Counted from the first letter of the stretch, positions 1 to 13,799 are shown. The stretch: DNA of 64,000 bases from Brachypodium distachyon (GCF_000005505.3 NC_016135.3:17392613-17456612), one strand, 5' to 3'. Notes: generated by a model not told the origin, from the sequence alone. Translations and numbers: made by a program.

Positions 1-306
1 GGTTTGAGATAGAAAGTCGACGGACGACAGAATGACCTTGTATACTGAAATTTCTGGATTTTGCAGATGATACTTGTAAACCGAAAGAGAGGTAGTATAG
101 TTTGTGTGCCACAAATATTATATGCGCCCTCCTTTTTTGTTTATAAGGTACGTATGTATTTTTAGACCATCAATTCGATTGACGACATTAGAAAATTCTT
201 TTAAATACGAATTCAATGTCATAATTTTTTTTGGCACGTGCAGACCCTTCTGGATGATTGGGGAGGGCGCCCCACCCAATGATTTTTATTTTATTATTAG
301 AAATTA

Positions 307-400
307 CTTCCTCCGATTCATAATAAGTGTCTCAAATCTAATACAACTTTGTATATCAAGTTAGACAAAATTTGAGACACTTATTATGAATCGGAATGAG
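307..400. mobile_element. Stowaway-type MITE, 94 bp
   Basis: Starts CTTCCTCCGATTCATAATAA and ends with its near-perfect inverted complement; flanked by TA on both sides (305-306 and 401-402). The two arms meet in the middle, so a transcript would fold into a single hairpin. Confidence 0.85.
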
Positions 401-402
401 TA

Positions 403-1226
403 TAAAAATAGAACATTTTGCTCACACAATATTGGGAACCTAGGTCCGCTACTAGTCGTTAATGAAATTGATGATTTAGGAATACGAGCATGTTATACCA
501 CGGAACCAACTTCGGAGGTACACGATGGAGGGAGTAACTACTGACACGTTTAACCAAGTCTCTGTAACCATGGGCGTGCTCACCTTAGCCTTGGTGCGTG
601 TGTGTCAATGTAGGTGCGGTGGGCTAGTACGATGTTGCATTGAGTGTGGCATGCTGGTTGTACAGTATGGTCGTTGGAAGTTGACGAGGCTGAACTAAAT
701 TGGGTAAGTCAAAGTCTTAACAGTTGGCAGGCAGAATATTAATTTAACCCCCAACTTTGTGCCACACAAACTACGCACCATGCTCTTTGCATGCGGAGGT
801 TCTTTGTGTTGGAACGAAGCTCGTGTTACAGGTGAAGATCTTCTGTTAGGTTGTTTGTTTTCGCACCACTCCACCACATCGCCACCGGGCACGGCGAAGG
901 GAAGCAATGTGTACAAAATTAGTAACTGCAAACACACCTATACCATGTAAGGACAGTATGGTAAAACATCTTTGCATCACAGATGTTCAAGCCATCGAAT
1001 TCCTATGAAAACAGTGCAAGCAGCAGAAAATTGGTAGTAACTGCAAACACACCTACCAAATTCCTATGAAAAAAAAATAACAATGTACGGAGTATGTGAA
1101 TTACAGAATTCTGCAAACACCTTAGGAAATTTACTACACTAAGTAATCTAAGGGCAGGTTTGGTTGGCTATGGGCTCCGTCGGGGATTGACCATCATGAT
1201 CATGCAAGCCCCATTCACAACCAAAT
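403..1226. other. 3' flank of the kelch gene; no gene seen
   Basis: No convincing coding region. A 20-bp direct repeat (AGTAACTGCAAACACACCTA) occurs at 921 and 1036. The part next to 1227 should include the kelch 3' UTR. Confidence 0.5.
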
Positions 1227-4200
1227 CTACCTTGCTGCACTCTTCTGCTTGCTTTTCTTCGTGTCCTTCTTGGGACCAGTTGACGCAGCACTGGCTTCTT
1301 CCTCAGCCTTTTGTTCGGCCTCCAGCACAGCCAGCTGAGAACGTGCAGAAGCCAATTGATTATACTAGACATTTGAATGCCCTTTTTCAAGCAAAATACT
1401 ACGGGGTAGCATAATAATTACCTCATCTAGTATGGGTTTCAGTTCCTTGAATCGAGTTTCAGCAAGATCAAAACCATCTTTGCGGAGCTCCTGGTGTTAG
1501 GTGTGCAAGATTAAATACAACATACAATTTACAATGGAACATAAAAGAAGCAACATAAGGTAACCTTTCCGGTGTGCTGAGTGTGCTCGTAGGCAGCCAT
1601 TTGCCAGTACATGTTTGTTCTCTTGTAGAAATCCTTAAGTGATTCTCCTGGCTTTAAGAAATAAACAAATGGAAATAAATTAAAGATGATTTCATTTTCT
1701 GGCTGCAGGTAGGGCAAAAAATTGCTATGGAATAAACATCTGAAGCCTTAGACAGTATTGCTAGGAAACAAAGCCAAAAACAACAGAAAAAAAAGCATTG
1801 CTAACCAATTACAACATACCGTTGGTGTCCTTTGAGAATCAGAAAGACCGAGGATAACCCTGATTTGTTCTATTCGGGCACGCTTCTCCTTTCGACGCAG
1901 TTTCTTACGCTCACCCTTCAGTAGAGATACAGCACCGGACATATCTACGTTCTTCTCAGCCTCTTCATCGGACTACACAGGCATGCAGACGATACAGATC
2001 AATAACCACAAAATATGAGTGAAAACTAGTCATAAAGGAAAATTAAGGATTATAAATCTCAAAAGATGGGCCATGACATTAACCATATTAACTAATAGCA
2101 TTCGTACTGCTTTTCTGACCTCCAACAGCCTAATTCATCATGAACTAGAGCTCTCTGGCATTATCAATGACTTAGTATGTTTTTTTCTGACACCATTATG
2201 AGAACCAAATCTAAAACGACATTAAGATGATCAACGGAGAGTTAGCAGCTCAAGTTTGGCCACTCTCATCGTCAAGCATGCCAAACTGCCAGCGGCATCT
2301 TCAGTGCAATAGCCAATATTACAAAATGAGCTCTTTTAAAACAGTCCAACTTGAGTATAACATTCAGGAATGACAACTTGACAAAATATATGGAAATAAA
2401 TAAACTGACTGGAGCCTCTCTAGCTCTAAATATTTCTGCTACAAAATACTCAGCTATATGGAAAAAGTATGTCAACGAGGCTCCTGAGACTTTGATTACT
2501 ATTCCTCAAGTGGATTGGTTTCTGAACGGCTCATCTGTCATGCAATATTTTTAGCCTGAAGCTCAACCTAAATCCTTGAAATAAAACATGCTGGAAATTA
2601 GCAGGTTATCTGGTTTCTGGCAACAATTGTACAGTTCTTTTCCCTATTTCTGAAAGAATATTCTTGAAAAATCTGTCTCATGTGACACGTAAAATGTAGA
2701 ACTGACTAGAATAAGATAATGAGTCATAACCCACGCGAACTGATTTTTTTTGTACAGCATCATAATGACCTAATCCTGGGTCTCACTGGGATTCACAGAA
2801 AGCAGGGGAACCGGTCCATTGATACTGATTATCTTGAACATGTTCGTGAGAACCTTAAATAGTGGTGCATACCTCTTCATCGTCTTCATCTGTCTGGTTA
2901 GCATCGTCCGCACTATCATTTTCATCATCTTCAGCCTCATCATCGTCCTCATCCTCATCCTCGGAAATTTCTAACCATTCAGATTCAGATGCCTGCATAA
3001 ATATGAAGTATGGAAATGGGAGTAGTTATGTAATGACCAGAAGATAACTTGAAGCATACTCAATTGAAATGAAGAAATATCAAAAGAAAAGCAATAACTG
3101 ACCGGTATGATACACTTCCACTCATCTAGTTTGCTAAGGTTAAGTGAGTACAAATCATCAAGAGTAATTTCTCTATCCTTCACTTCCATCATTCCTCCAT
3201 ATAAATATAGCATATCTTTCCCTACAGCCATTGATGCATTGATACGGCCAATGGGCTTCACTGCCTGTCCGTACGAAACATAAAATGATCAACAAAGGTG
3301 CCATTATTAGGATGTAAAAGTCAAAGCTCATCTCAAAATAATTGTCCAAGGTGGAAATAACCTCCGGGAATGCTTCTTGTGTTGTTTCAGAGAGAACATC
3401 AGAGTTTTGGCTAGAGCCAACTTTAGTTAACGCTAGACTCTTACTCAAGTGATTCGTAACTCCATTGACTTCAGGTTGTCCATCAGTAGCTTCTTCCGAG
3501 ACGTCCATTGGATCATCATCCTCATTACCAATATTAGTTTCTGAATCATTTGCTGGTTCTTTTCTTTTGGTATCCTTTGTCTATTCATGGTAAACCAATG
3601 TCATCATAAACCGAGTAATAACTAAGAAGGATTCAAGATAGCTAAATTTTGCCACTTGCTAAGCAAAGATGCAAAATTGAGCACATTTAAGTCCAAATGA
3701 ACAGCTATACTTGTCATGTCTCAATTATCGGAAGGCATCTCTGCAAAGTAAATGCTACAGTGCCTTTGTATCTGACATCTTAAAATTACCCAATTATAAA
3801 CATGAGATGGCTTATGATTACATTAATTCGAGGAGTCACCTTGTTTTTAGTAGGCTTGTCTTTCCTGAGCTCTAAAGGGTACCTGAGACATTTCAAGGTA
3901 AACAATCAATTTAACATACAAACAGAATCCAAGAAAGAACAACCTTTCACGTCTAGGCTCCAATATAACATTTAAATTGACAATATGTGAACTATGGGAC
4001 AGTAAAAGTGTAACTTGTGTCAAACTGGCAATCTCATTAAACATCACCCAATAAGTCCTCAAAGAAAAGCATGTGCTTGGGAGAGTACATCAGTACAATT
4101 TACAATGGATTAAGAAAGTCCTATATAATTTCCAGAATAGTCGATTTTATGTAGAATCTAGATAACCACAAGAAATAGAATGCATGGCCGTGTAGTTTAC

Positions 4201-7200
4201 TAACACTAACAGTTGCAGTAGTTTGCTGAACCAAGATTACTAGTCAAAATCTATAATGATAAAAAAACACCAACAATAGCCCGAATTAGCAAAAAACAAA
4301 ATAAGCAGGTGTATAACCGACTTAATTTACTTAAAAAAAGAAATACCAAAGTTGCATAAAAGATGCTAAAATGCAATGTACCAAGGATGATTGTCCAACT
4401 GGAAACCATAGCACCAACAACAGCCCATATTAGCAACAAACAAAATAAGCAATGGTATAACTAACTTAATTGACTTCAAATAATGTGAATACAATAGTTG
4501 CAAAAAAGGTGCTAAATGTAAAATGTACCAACGATGATTGTCCAACTGGAAACCGTAGAGCTCATTCATGAACATGCTCATAAGGACATCACCTACATGC
4601 ATAGAAATTTGGGAGAGAAATTAGCATAGATTTTAATATAGAAATACCCCTCAGCTATTACAATAAAAAGTTGAAGCGGCTCTTTGGTTTGATGATTTTC
4701 ATCTGAGCCTTTTCATCTTCCCCGCCCCTATTTCTCTAGCAGAATCTCTATTCATGATTATATTGAGTTGTACTTGTACAGCTCTTGCTACATAGTTATT
4801 GTAGAATTTGCACCAACAGTTCATTTCAGTTGAAGGAGTAGTCAGTTCATTTGACACAAACTTATAAATATAACAGTTGCTGTTATATTAAAATCAGATA
4901 CACATTGGTTGCAGTGTCAACTCCAACAGGAGGGCCATAGGCGGAGGAAGGAAAATAGTTGAGGTCAGGCGAACTCTAGAGCGTAACAAAAATTGATGAA
5001 AAAACAGACAGGCAAAGCAGCCGAAGAACAGAAGCAGTCCACTGGCCACTGACACAGCCACGCGCCACACCCTTTGTGGTCGCCTACACCCCACCCAGCC
5101 AGTCACCGACCTGCCGCCGCGGCACGGCCTTTCTCCTGCCCGCCGTTCAGAAACTGAGCTGCCAAGTCGCCCGCTGTCTCTGTCCTCATAGAGCATGCCG
5201 AGCGGCATGGTCTCATTGCTCTAGAGGTGAGCGGTTCTGGAGCCACGGCAAAGCGACTCAGGCAGCACCACCCCACCGCAGTGACTTGGCCCAGGCCCGA
5301 GAGGCAAGAGCACACTGCCCAACTTCTCTTAGCAGCAAGGAATACATATAATTTTTTTTATGATTAAGCACAAGTAATCTATAATAGACTTTATGAAAAG
5401 TTGCATGCCTATAATTCACTTAAAAAACAAGTTGGTTGCTGCAGTTCGCCTTACAAAATAACGCCGTGTGTGATGGAGGATCAAATTAACAACGCCTTTC
5501 AGATTGCATATGTATACATGTACGTACTACTCCTCCAGGAGCTACTAGTGGGAGCAGGAGTCTCTTGATCTCTCTGCGTTTATTAGTGAGGGGCGATTGA
5601 TTGAATGTTGCAAGAAATGAAGAAGTCATGCATAGTAAAGTAATGTGTTGTGCTGCATGCAGACCCTATTAAATGATTGTGCCCAGAACCAAGGGAGGTA
5701 CCGGGTCCTCCGTCCATGGGGATGGGGTCATATACACCTTATACTTAACACAACCAATAATGTACAATAAATCTGCCTACACAATCCAAAAAAAAGAACC
5801 ACAATTTTATCAATGAAACCGTTCATTCTTGAATACAACACTGGTTATGAAAATATTCTAATTTCCTAAGCTGCTTTGGTTTCACCTAGTCCTTTGCCCA
5901 ATAAATATAAGAAAATTGGGTAATTATCAGCATTTTTCCTTTTCTTGCAGACTATGCCTAGAAAGAATAGACTGGAACTTTTGAGCGAACAGAAGAACAT
6001 CCAAATGCATGCTAAGACTTAAATAGATGGCTTGGACCATGTCAATCGCCAAAGACAGAAAATATAAATTAAGAGCAGAAGAACAAAAAGTAATTACGCG
6101 TGGATCAAAGTTCAATTGAAAAGTAACCTTCAACTTCCATATCTACCACCCCACCAAAAAGGACAGCCCTTTTCTTGTGAACACACATCGAAAACCCAGC
6201 TCTGGGGCCAGGTGGCATCCCAGTTTTCTTAACCTATCAAGATGTAAATTCTTGGAGTTCAGTACATGGAGTAAAAAACCATAGATATCATCATATCAAA
6301 TTAAAGAGATGCAAGAGTTTACCTTGTTCCACTCCCAAGTACGAGGATCAAGAGACCACATATCCGCATGAACTGTTCCTTTTTCTGATGCATTTTTGTC
6401 AGAAGAAACTTCTTTAAAATATCCACCATACATATATATCTACAGAAAAACAACCATTAATATAGTTGCATATGAACTTAAATAAAGGACCATCCATAAA
6501 AAGTCACATTTCTCCAGGTATTATGTAATAAATATTGACACGAAGAATTAAGGATCCAGAACTGGTAGACCGGAGCCAAATTTTTATTTTGGTAGAACTA
6601 ATACGTGAACTGTGTCATTAATCTATCACCATGTCATCATCTTCAAGAATTATATTTCTTTCTTACCATGCCATGTTATAGCAAAAGCATCAGCTGCCAC
6701 ATAAGTGTAATAATAACAACAAGAGCACTCCAAACAGCAAATAATAATAACAACAACGTGTGGCCATTAACAATTAAAAAATTTATATGGAGTTAAATTA
6801 AACTAAATTTATTTTTAAGCAACAACATAGTAACGGGTGAGGGGGGGGGGGCATAGGCTTGCCTGATCTTGGTAGATAAGAAGCTGAAAACCACTTCTTG
6901 GACTAGGCCACAAGCACCCAGGACGAGGCTTGATTTCCTCCCACTAAAATACCAACATTCTCAATAAGAATAACAAAATAGATGGTCTTATATGTTACTA
7001 TCAGTACTGGATGAAAAAACGACACGGTTTACTCACCTTGAAATTATCCAAATCAAAAACATGCAGATCATTGTAGTACCTACAGAAGGATGTACTTATC
7101 AAGCACCTCCAGATCATATTATTCAAAACACAATCTACACCACCAGTACTTTCGGTGTTTCTTTGTGGATGATCATCCGTCAGAATGATACAGTATTATT

Positions 7201-9962
7201 TAAATGATACATAACTTATAACTAGGACATAGGGCATAAGTCCTATTGCTTCTATAACAAGAGCCATGTATAAGTAATTGAATATTAACTGTACTAACCT
7301 CACTTCTCTAAGAGTGTCATAAAAGCCGCCAAATAGCACAATCTTGTGCTTGTAGAGGACCTGTAGGAATAAAAACACGTACCAGCTTAAATGTCAAAAT
7401 AGCAGACAGTACAGAAAAGACAGGATTAAAGGAAATAATGAACATACATGAATGGATCAATGGATATATAGCAGAAGAAGTGTTACAGAAAGCACCTATT
7501 TCAGGACCACTTTTAGAAGCATTAACTGCTTCACTTGGCTTCATCAAACTAACGGATAAACCATGAGGAAGTGTGTTCCTCTTAACATTGGATAATGATA
7601 CTCAGGTATTGAGAAAATTTGTCATCAGATTGCACCTATAATATTGGCTAATTATGTTAACCCACTTATTTACTTAGATCACTCCATAGATTGCCTGATT
7701 AGGTTTTCACTCTCTCCTATTTAGGCACTGGGTTGCCCAAATCTGGTCGTCCTAAAGACCTACCAAACATAGTTGCATCACAAGTTCACAACCCCATGTG
7801 GCCTACAACTTCTAGTACTACAGGAATATATACTTTGCTGATGCTCATAATACAAGAAATATCAAGGAGAAAAGGGGACCGCAACAGTTTACAAGGGGTT
7901 TCAACATAAAGATACTAACCGCTCTGTGACCTGAACGTGCACTTGGACATCCCTTAGCAAGAATTTGTTCCCATTGATTTGTTTTCAGATCCAGCGTCCA
8001 AAAGTCCTACAGTAGAAAATCAGCCAAGGGATAAAAGATGTACTATATTTATGATTCTCACATTTAAGATGCATAGTACAGATTGATATAGTGATATTTA
8101 CCCTTCAATGTTATATAAAAAAATACGAAGCAAACAAGAATTTAAAAACAGTTTTACATGGTCTCACAAAAGAAAACAGTACCATGTGTAGCACGTCTAA
8201 ACAGAAAACAAGTGAACCATGCTAAGAGATATATATATTTCTTTATTTATAAATGGCACCATGGCTCCACCCTTTAGTGTATACAAGTGATGTCTCAACT
8301 CATAGTTTCATAGAAAGATAGTTTGTGTTCCTCTTGGAACAAAATTGAAAAATGAAGGCATCAAATTTTTGTGAAATGCCTAATGCCAAGAAAACATTTC
8401 AAGAAAATGTAGATTAACATACTTAGTCTTCTACCTTGTAATGATGAAAACGTTCCTGGTTTGGTGAAGTAAATTCCCCACCTGAAACATCAAAATAAAA
8501 AAGAAAGATGAATCACGACACCTTTACTCATAGAATGTCTTCCTAAGTGTAAGGTTTTATTACCAAACATGTATATGTTATTCTTCCAGGCAACAGTCTG
8601 ATGAGCACTTCGTGGAGGTGGACTGTTAGGACTAGATACAGATTTCCACTCGTTTTTCTCTACATCGTAGCGATAAAGATCACCATAAACAAATGTCTGC
8701 AGAACAAATGTATAAGTATCAGCACTATTGGAATCCTTTAAGAGGAAACTCTAAGAAAAAGACTAAGAAACCATTGCATTGCTATTTTACTACGAAGGTA
8801 CAATGACAGCAAATAGTTTTTTTAGCATATAAAGTAGTACCCGAAAACCACATCAAAGAACGTAGCAGCACTAACGAAATATACTAAACATAACAATCAT
8901 ATCTTCACTTATATCACATGGGATGAAATGATAGATGAGCACCCACCTTGCTACCATTGTAGAACTCTCCTCCATACAGAATTAATTCTGTATCTTTCAG
9001 TGGGTTCATGGTAAGCTGCATTCGAGAAGGAATCAAGTCAAATGTTGCAACCAAATCTTCATAAAATTTACTCGGTCAGCTAAAAAGTTACATACAGATC
9101 TGCTGTGTAGCATTACAAACAATAAAAGTTAAACAAGAATTAATAATTATATTTATACAAATAAATCATGTCAAAAGCACCCCATCAAGTAAAGAATTGG
9201 TATCTGGGGCATAGCTCATTCCCTAATGAAAGGGACCTAACCAGTTCGGACATGGGGCAAATCCGCAAATGGCAGGTCAAATTCTGTATCACTAAGAGAT
9301 CATCCTATTTAATCAAATAACTCCATTAAAAAAACCTGTTGCCTAATAGGGAGTTCCCAATCTTACTCATTTACTGAGACTTGGTTATCCAAATTTTAAG
9401 CGTCCAAATCACAAGCATAGAACTGTTACCCAGTTCGTTTCATGCAAGGCCTTACCGAGCAATTAGACCGGGGTGATGGTGCAGGGACATTCTCCTCCAC
9501 ATGGACCTCCTTCTTCTTCGCCTCCTCCTTCTGTATGTTCCTCTGCAGTAAAAATACAACCCAATCAGAACAATAATCAGAAGAGGATGAACGGCAGCAT
9601 ATAACAACTAGGCAGAACTAATTCGATATTGACCAGATAGTGGCTGCAAAATGAAGGGCACGAGGCGATGCATATACACTCCAGCTTTTCAATCAACAGA
9701 CTCCATTATTAGATGAAGAACAGCTAGTGAACAGAGCGGAACAAACAGCAAAGCACGCGAGAGCCAGCTGATCTAAATAAACGGCATGGAACGAGGTAGG
9801 GTGGGGAGGGGCGGGGGAGAGAACACTGACGAGGATGGCGTCGATGTCGTCCTCCTCGCCGACCTTGCCAGCATCGCGGCGGGCGCGCTTCTCCTCTCCC
9901 TTGGCCGTCTTCCGCTCCGTCTTCTCCTTCCCCTTCCCGGGCTTCTTCTGCTTCTTCCCCAT
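1227..9962 (-). CDS. Kelch-repeat protein, KLHDC4-like, 20 exons, 662 aa
   Basis: Twenty exons join in frame on the minus strand: 9831-9962, 9456-9542, 8947-9015, 8564-8696, 8435-8481, 7920-8006, 7299-7360, 7037-7079, 6863-6943, 6323-6439, 6128-6233, 4529-4592, 3840-3882, 3362-3580, 3103-3264, 2873-2992, 1820-1972, 1565-1651, 1422-1490 and 1227-1334. The protein starts MGKKQKKPGKGK with a lysine-rich tail, then has a run of kelch blades (ILYGGEFYNGSK, VLFGGFYD, YMYGGYFKE, VLFGGVVDM), a later blade (YLYGGMMEV), an Asp/Glu-rich stretch (exon 16) and a basic, coiled-coil-like C-terminus. Order and length match the KLHDC4 family of eukaryotic kelch proteins. Kelch blades form a beta-propeller used for protein binding; the function of the plant member is not established. 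Two oddities are the GC donor of intron 9 and a duplicated exon-12 fragment in intron 12. The family call is secure; small exons were placed by phase and splice sites. Confidence 0.9.
4268..4560. repeat. Imperfect tandem duplication (about 145 bp) spanning the end of kelch exon 12
   Basis: CACCAACAATAGCCC and AAATAAGCAG at 4269-4308 recur at 4411-4452, and the exon-12 piece TGATTGTCCAACTGGAAACC at 4387 recurs at 4534. The first unit therefore carries a copy of the last about 30 bases of exon 12 with its donor site, stranded in intron 12. Confidence 0.85.
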
Positions 9963-10601
9963 CTCACCGGCTTTCTCAAGCTCTCCCTGTCGGCTACTTC
10001 ACTTCTCGGAGGCGGAGGCGGAGGCGGAGCTAAAACCTCGCGGGGAAGAAGGGGAAGAGGGGGAGGTGCGAATTTTCAAGAATTTAGGCCCAGAGAGTCA
10101 GCATAAAACGGAGGCCTCACTTCCGGAGAGAAACCCTAGCCGCCGTCTTTTTTGGGAAAAAACTTCATCGTCTAAAAGATTTGTGTCCTGACTTCTTCAT
10201 CGTCCTGGTGTAGGCGTTTCAACCTATGTCATGAAATCAGTGGTTCTCACGACACGTCTTTTCAGGTTGCTGGTCTTTTTCCTTGTGGATTCATCGACGG
10301 AGAAGCAGTTTTACAGTTTGTCTTGCAAAGGGTATTACTCCGGCCAGGGTGCGTTCAACGATCTTAGGTACTCGCCGTTTGAGATGGACGGCTCATGCGG
10401 CTTTTCAAAACCTTTGAGATTAATTCAACTTGTGCAAGCATGGTATTCTGCAATTTTGTCAACGAATACGTGGAGAAGTATCAAGATGCGAAGGATGGAT
10501 CAAGAGAAGTTTACTTCCAAGGACTACAATAAAACTTTTGGTTTTGTTGAGTATCTTTGTTATTTGTGTTCGTTCGTGTATCGATCTTTTGTACTTTGTC
10601 T

Positions 10602-10750
10602 CTTGAATCAATAAAGCCAGATCGTTGGTCTAAAAAAATATTAGCCTAAAAGAAATCGCTCAAAAAACCTCTCAAAAAAATTGCTCAAAAAAAGCCTAAA
10701 AGAAAAAATGAAACATTTTTTTAAGAAACATCTGGCTTTATTGATTCAAG
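10602..10750. repeat. Two LINE-like 3' ends in tail-to-tail orientation
   Basis: CTTGAATCAATAAAGCCAGA occurs at 10602-10621 and, exactly inverted, at 10731-10750. Each copy is followed outward-in by A-rich sequence (about 10630-10730), so two AATAAA-bearing retroposon tails face each other. The plus-strand copy may reach back to about 10110 and the minus-strand copy out to about 11020 (a 67-codon frame ends there). Coding relics are too decayed for a firm family call. Confidence 0.5.
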
Positions 10751-12918
10751 AAGCATAGTACAAACATTGACAAAACTGAAACAAAAGACAACAACAGAAT
10801 AAAATTAAAGTTACATCAAGATTCATCTAAGTAAATATTGATAGTTCTGGATAGACCAGAACGCAATGTGCTTTCCATTAATGAGGACGGGCGGACTAAT
10901 ATGTCACTGCAAATTATATGCTCCAGTAAGCGGTATGAAACAAGGAATGGTACTACGTCGTTGCATTTCAGATCATGCAAGTAATGTGGAAGACTAGTAG
11001 GCAAATTCGCTTGTGCCAAAATTACCTGAATTGACTAGATAGATACCAATCGTTCTAATAGACGAAACCAATTTAGAATCAATCTAGCGACTTTTTAAGC
11101 ATCACGATTCACAAGACCACCATCCCCTTCCCTAGAAAACCTATCTAGGGTGTCACATTTGCCGTCACCTCTCTTCCGCCGATAGATCGGCCTTCTCCTC
11201 CTCCACCGGCTCCGTTGGTACTGTGGGTGTGTGAGAAGGCCCTGACTACCTGTGGAAGTTGTAGTTTAGTTCACCCATCTATAGGATTTGATATGTTTTT
11301 TTTGTCAAAGGATTGACATCTGCGAGACATTGGTGTCGGTGTCGGCACGGAATAAGGTCTCCCTACCTCAACCGATAGTGCTTCTTACTATCAGGAGACG
11401 TGTGAAAGATGATGTGGTCCTCACGGAAGCAGCTCTGTCGAAGATATAGTATTTTGGGCTCCAATTCCTCAAGAGTTCGTCCATCTGGACGGAATCGACG
11501 AAGCGCCGACGTAGATTCATGTTTTCTTCTAAGGGTGGCAAGGTTACGATTTCTTGCCAACACGCCAGCGAGGCCTGGTGTCAGGTTCTTCAGATCGATT
11601 TAAGGGTTTTAAAACAACGACTACGGGATTAGTATATTGGTCCTTAGAGGCGTGCGCACAAGGATTTCATGACTGTCGTCAATAAGGTCAAATTGGCTCT
11701 GGTAGGGGAGCGAAGACATCACTATAGAAATCACTATAAGTATCCTAAATAACACAATTATAATTATTCCAAATAATTTTCTCAATATATTAAAATAGAC
11801 GTTAATTATCATATATTTTTATTATGACATTCGCCATTATGGTTTATTTAATTTGAAGTGTCGCAAATTTCCTCTTAACAAGTACTTATATTGCAAATTG
11901 ATGTCTAACTGTTTGCCTAGTTTATTTTAGGCATGTGTTGCATGATGGTTGATATTTTATATATTAGGTATTAATCATATGTGTGTTTGTTATCCAAAAT
12001 GTATTTAGTCAACTTTCTATATGATAAATGCTGCCTACTTGTACTTATTTTATTTATACATGTAGATCTTCAAGACTTTTGCCTCCTGTCGATCATTTGA
12101 TTTGTTTTGAAATGCTTTGGTTCATTTTGACTGTTACTTAGATATTGTTTGAGTGTTATATTGTGTTCTAGGCGTTTCTCGTTTTTGGCACTATCATTAG
12201 TTCTTCACAAGCTAAACTAATATATTTAAAACATAAAAAGCTAACACTTTAATAAATTTCATTTTTCTCCCACTCTTCTACCACACAGTGCCAGACCTGT
12301 AGTACCCCGACCAGTTTCATTTTCAGTTTCTGACCAAAAGACCCTTGTGCAGTTTTTTGTGGATTAGTCTCACATTGCTAGTTTAGTATACCTTTGTGTC
12401 CCAAAAATATCCCCTCCAGGTTGATTGCCCACCCTGGCGTGGCATTCTCCATCTAAGCCGCACCTTTTGCCGACCATCCTCCTTCTTATCTATCATCGGT
12501 AGTAGGTTGGAGAAGGCCAAGATCTGATCTGAATTCCTTTCGTCAGGTCAGCATTCAGATTATTCTTAATGAGGTGTGTTGTCCGGCAGTTATAGCATCC
12601 AAAAATTGCAACACCCATTCCGGTCCAGCATACCTGCATTTCTCTTCGGCATGCAAGTCTTAACACGACCACATCGGTTGACTGTTGTGAACTCAAATCT
12701 ATTCATCTTACATTATGATATCTTATGTGTCTATATGGATTTAATATATGCTGGTATAGTCAAATTTATATTACACACATGTTCATTTTTTTTACCGAGC
12801 TTACTAGCAGTTTGAATTTGAACTTGTATGTAATATCAACGGTAACTTAATGAGTTTGGTTGTGATCCCATATCTGCATCGGTAGCACGGTTTCTTTGCG
12901 CATAAAATAGAACTGTTA
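10751..12918. other. Intergenic region, retroposon relics only
   Basis: Short, decayed frames. The GC-rich piece around 11100-11600 has the composition of the 5' end of a grass LINE-type element but no alignable domain. 11620-12900 is AT-rich and I see nothing in it. Confidence 0.4.
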
Positions 12919-13799
12919 CAGCATCTCCACTAGCTTCCTTATAATTGGTTACTTAAAACCAGTTAGGGATAGGAGAGAGAAGAAGTTGGTCAAGTTTTTT
13001 TTTCCTCTTCTCCACCAGCTTACCTATCCTCGTTCCCTATTTTCTTCTGTACCTCTCTATGACACATGGGACCCACCCGTCCTTGAGACATCGTAAATCC
13101 CGAATGCCTTCTTCTTCCTCCAAGTCCTATACTTGCGCCCGCTGCTGCCTCCGCGATGCGCCGCCTCTGCCTACTCGCCTGTCCGCCTCTGCCTCCTTGT
13201 TGCACCGCAACTCCCTCCGCACCTGGCCACGAGAGCCCGCCGCCGCGCCCCGCTGCACGGGCTCACCGCCACGCCCCACCAGTGCCCCACCAAGGGAGCC
13301 CGCCGCCGCGCCCCGCCCGTTGCTCGAAGCTCACGCCCGCTGCTCGCCCAAGGAAGATTTGGAGGCACGGCCGATGCCTGAGTCTGGAGGCGGCGATGGG
13401 CGAGGGGAGCTCAAATCCGGTCGTCTTGGGCACGATTCCGGCCGCCGCGAGGACGATTCCTGCCGCCGCAAGCACGATTCCGCCCGCCGCGGGATTAATC
13501 CGACCGTCGCGGGCTTGAATTCGGAGAAGCTCGTAGCCGGGGAAAGTTCTGCCCGAGCGGTTGGCTCTCCCGCCAGCTTGTCCCAGTTTTCCCGCCAGCG
13601 TGTCCCAGTTTTGGGTCATGGACTTTTGGTTACCTATATTTGAGTATATATAGGAAAGAGAAAATTTGGGTAACTACTAAAAAAATATAGGGATATGTAA
13701 GCATATAGGTAAGCGGGCGGAGGTGTTTTTTTTAGTCCCAGGTATAAAAGCAGTTTTTAGGTATAGGTAACCGATTTGAGTAAGCTGGTGCAGATGGTC
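12919..13799. mobile_element. TIR transposon with TTA target duplication (PIF/Harbinger-like), GC-rich cargo
   Basis: The left terminus CAGCATCTCCACTAGCTT matches the inverted right terminus GACCATCTGCACCAGCTT at 14 of 18 positions, and TTA stands directly outside both ends (12916-12918, 13800-13802). Subterminal sequences are also related (GGTTAC and TAAAAC blocks). The middle, about 13040-13620, is unusually GC-rich and contains a 194-codon frame with Ala/Pro/Arg-rich, simple composition; I see no transposase. It is a non-autonomous element, possibly carrying captured gene sequence. The superfamily call rests on the 3-bp TTA duplication. Confidence 0.65.

Noticed and set aside
4915..5345. 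GC-richer block in kelch intron 11, suspected transposon
   Set aside because: No terminal repeats, target duplication or coding domain could be found; only a 10-bp palindrome at 4867-4889.
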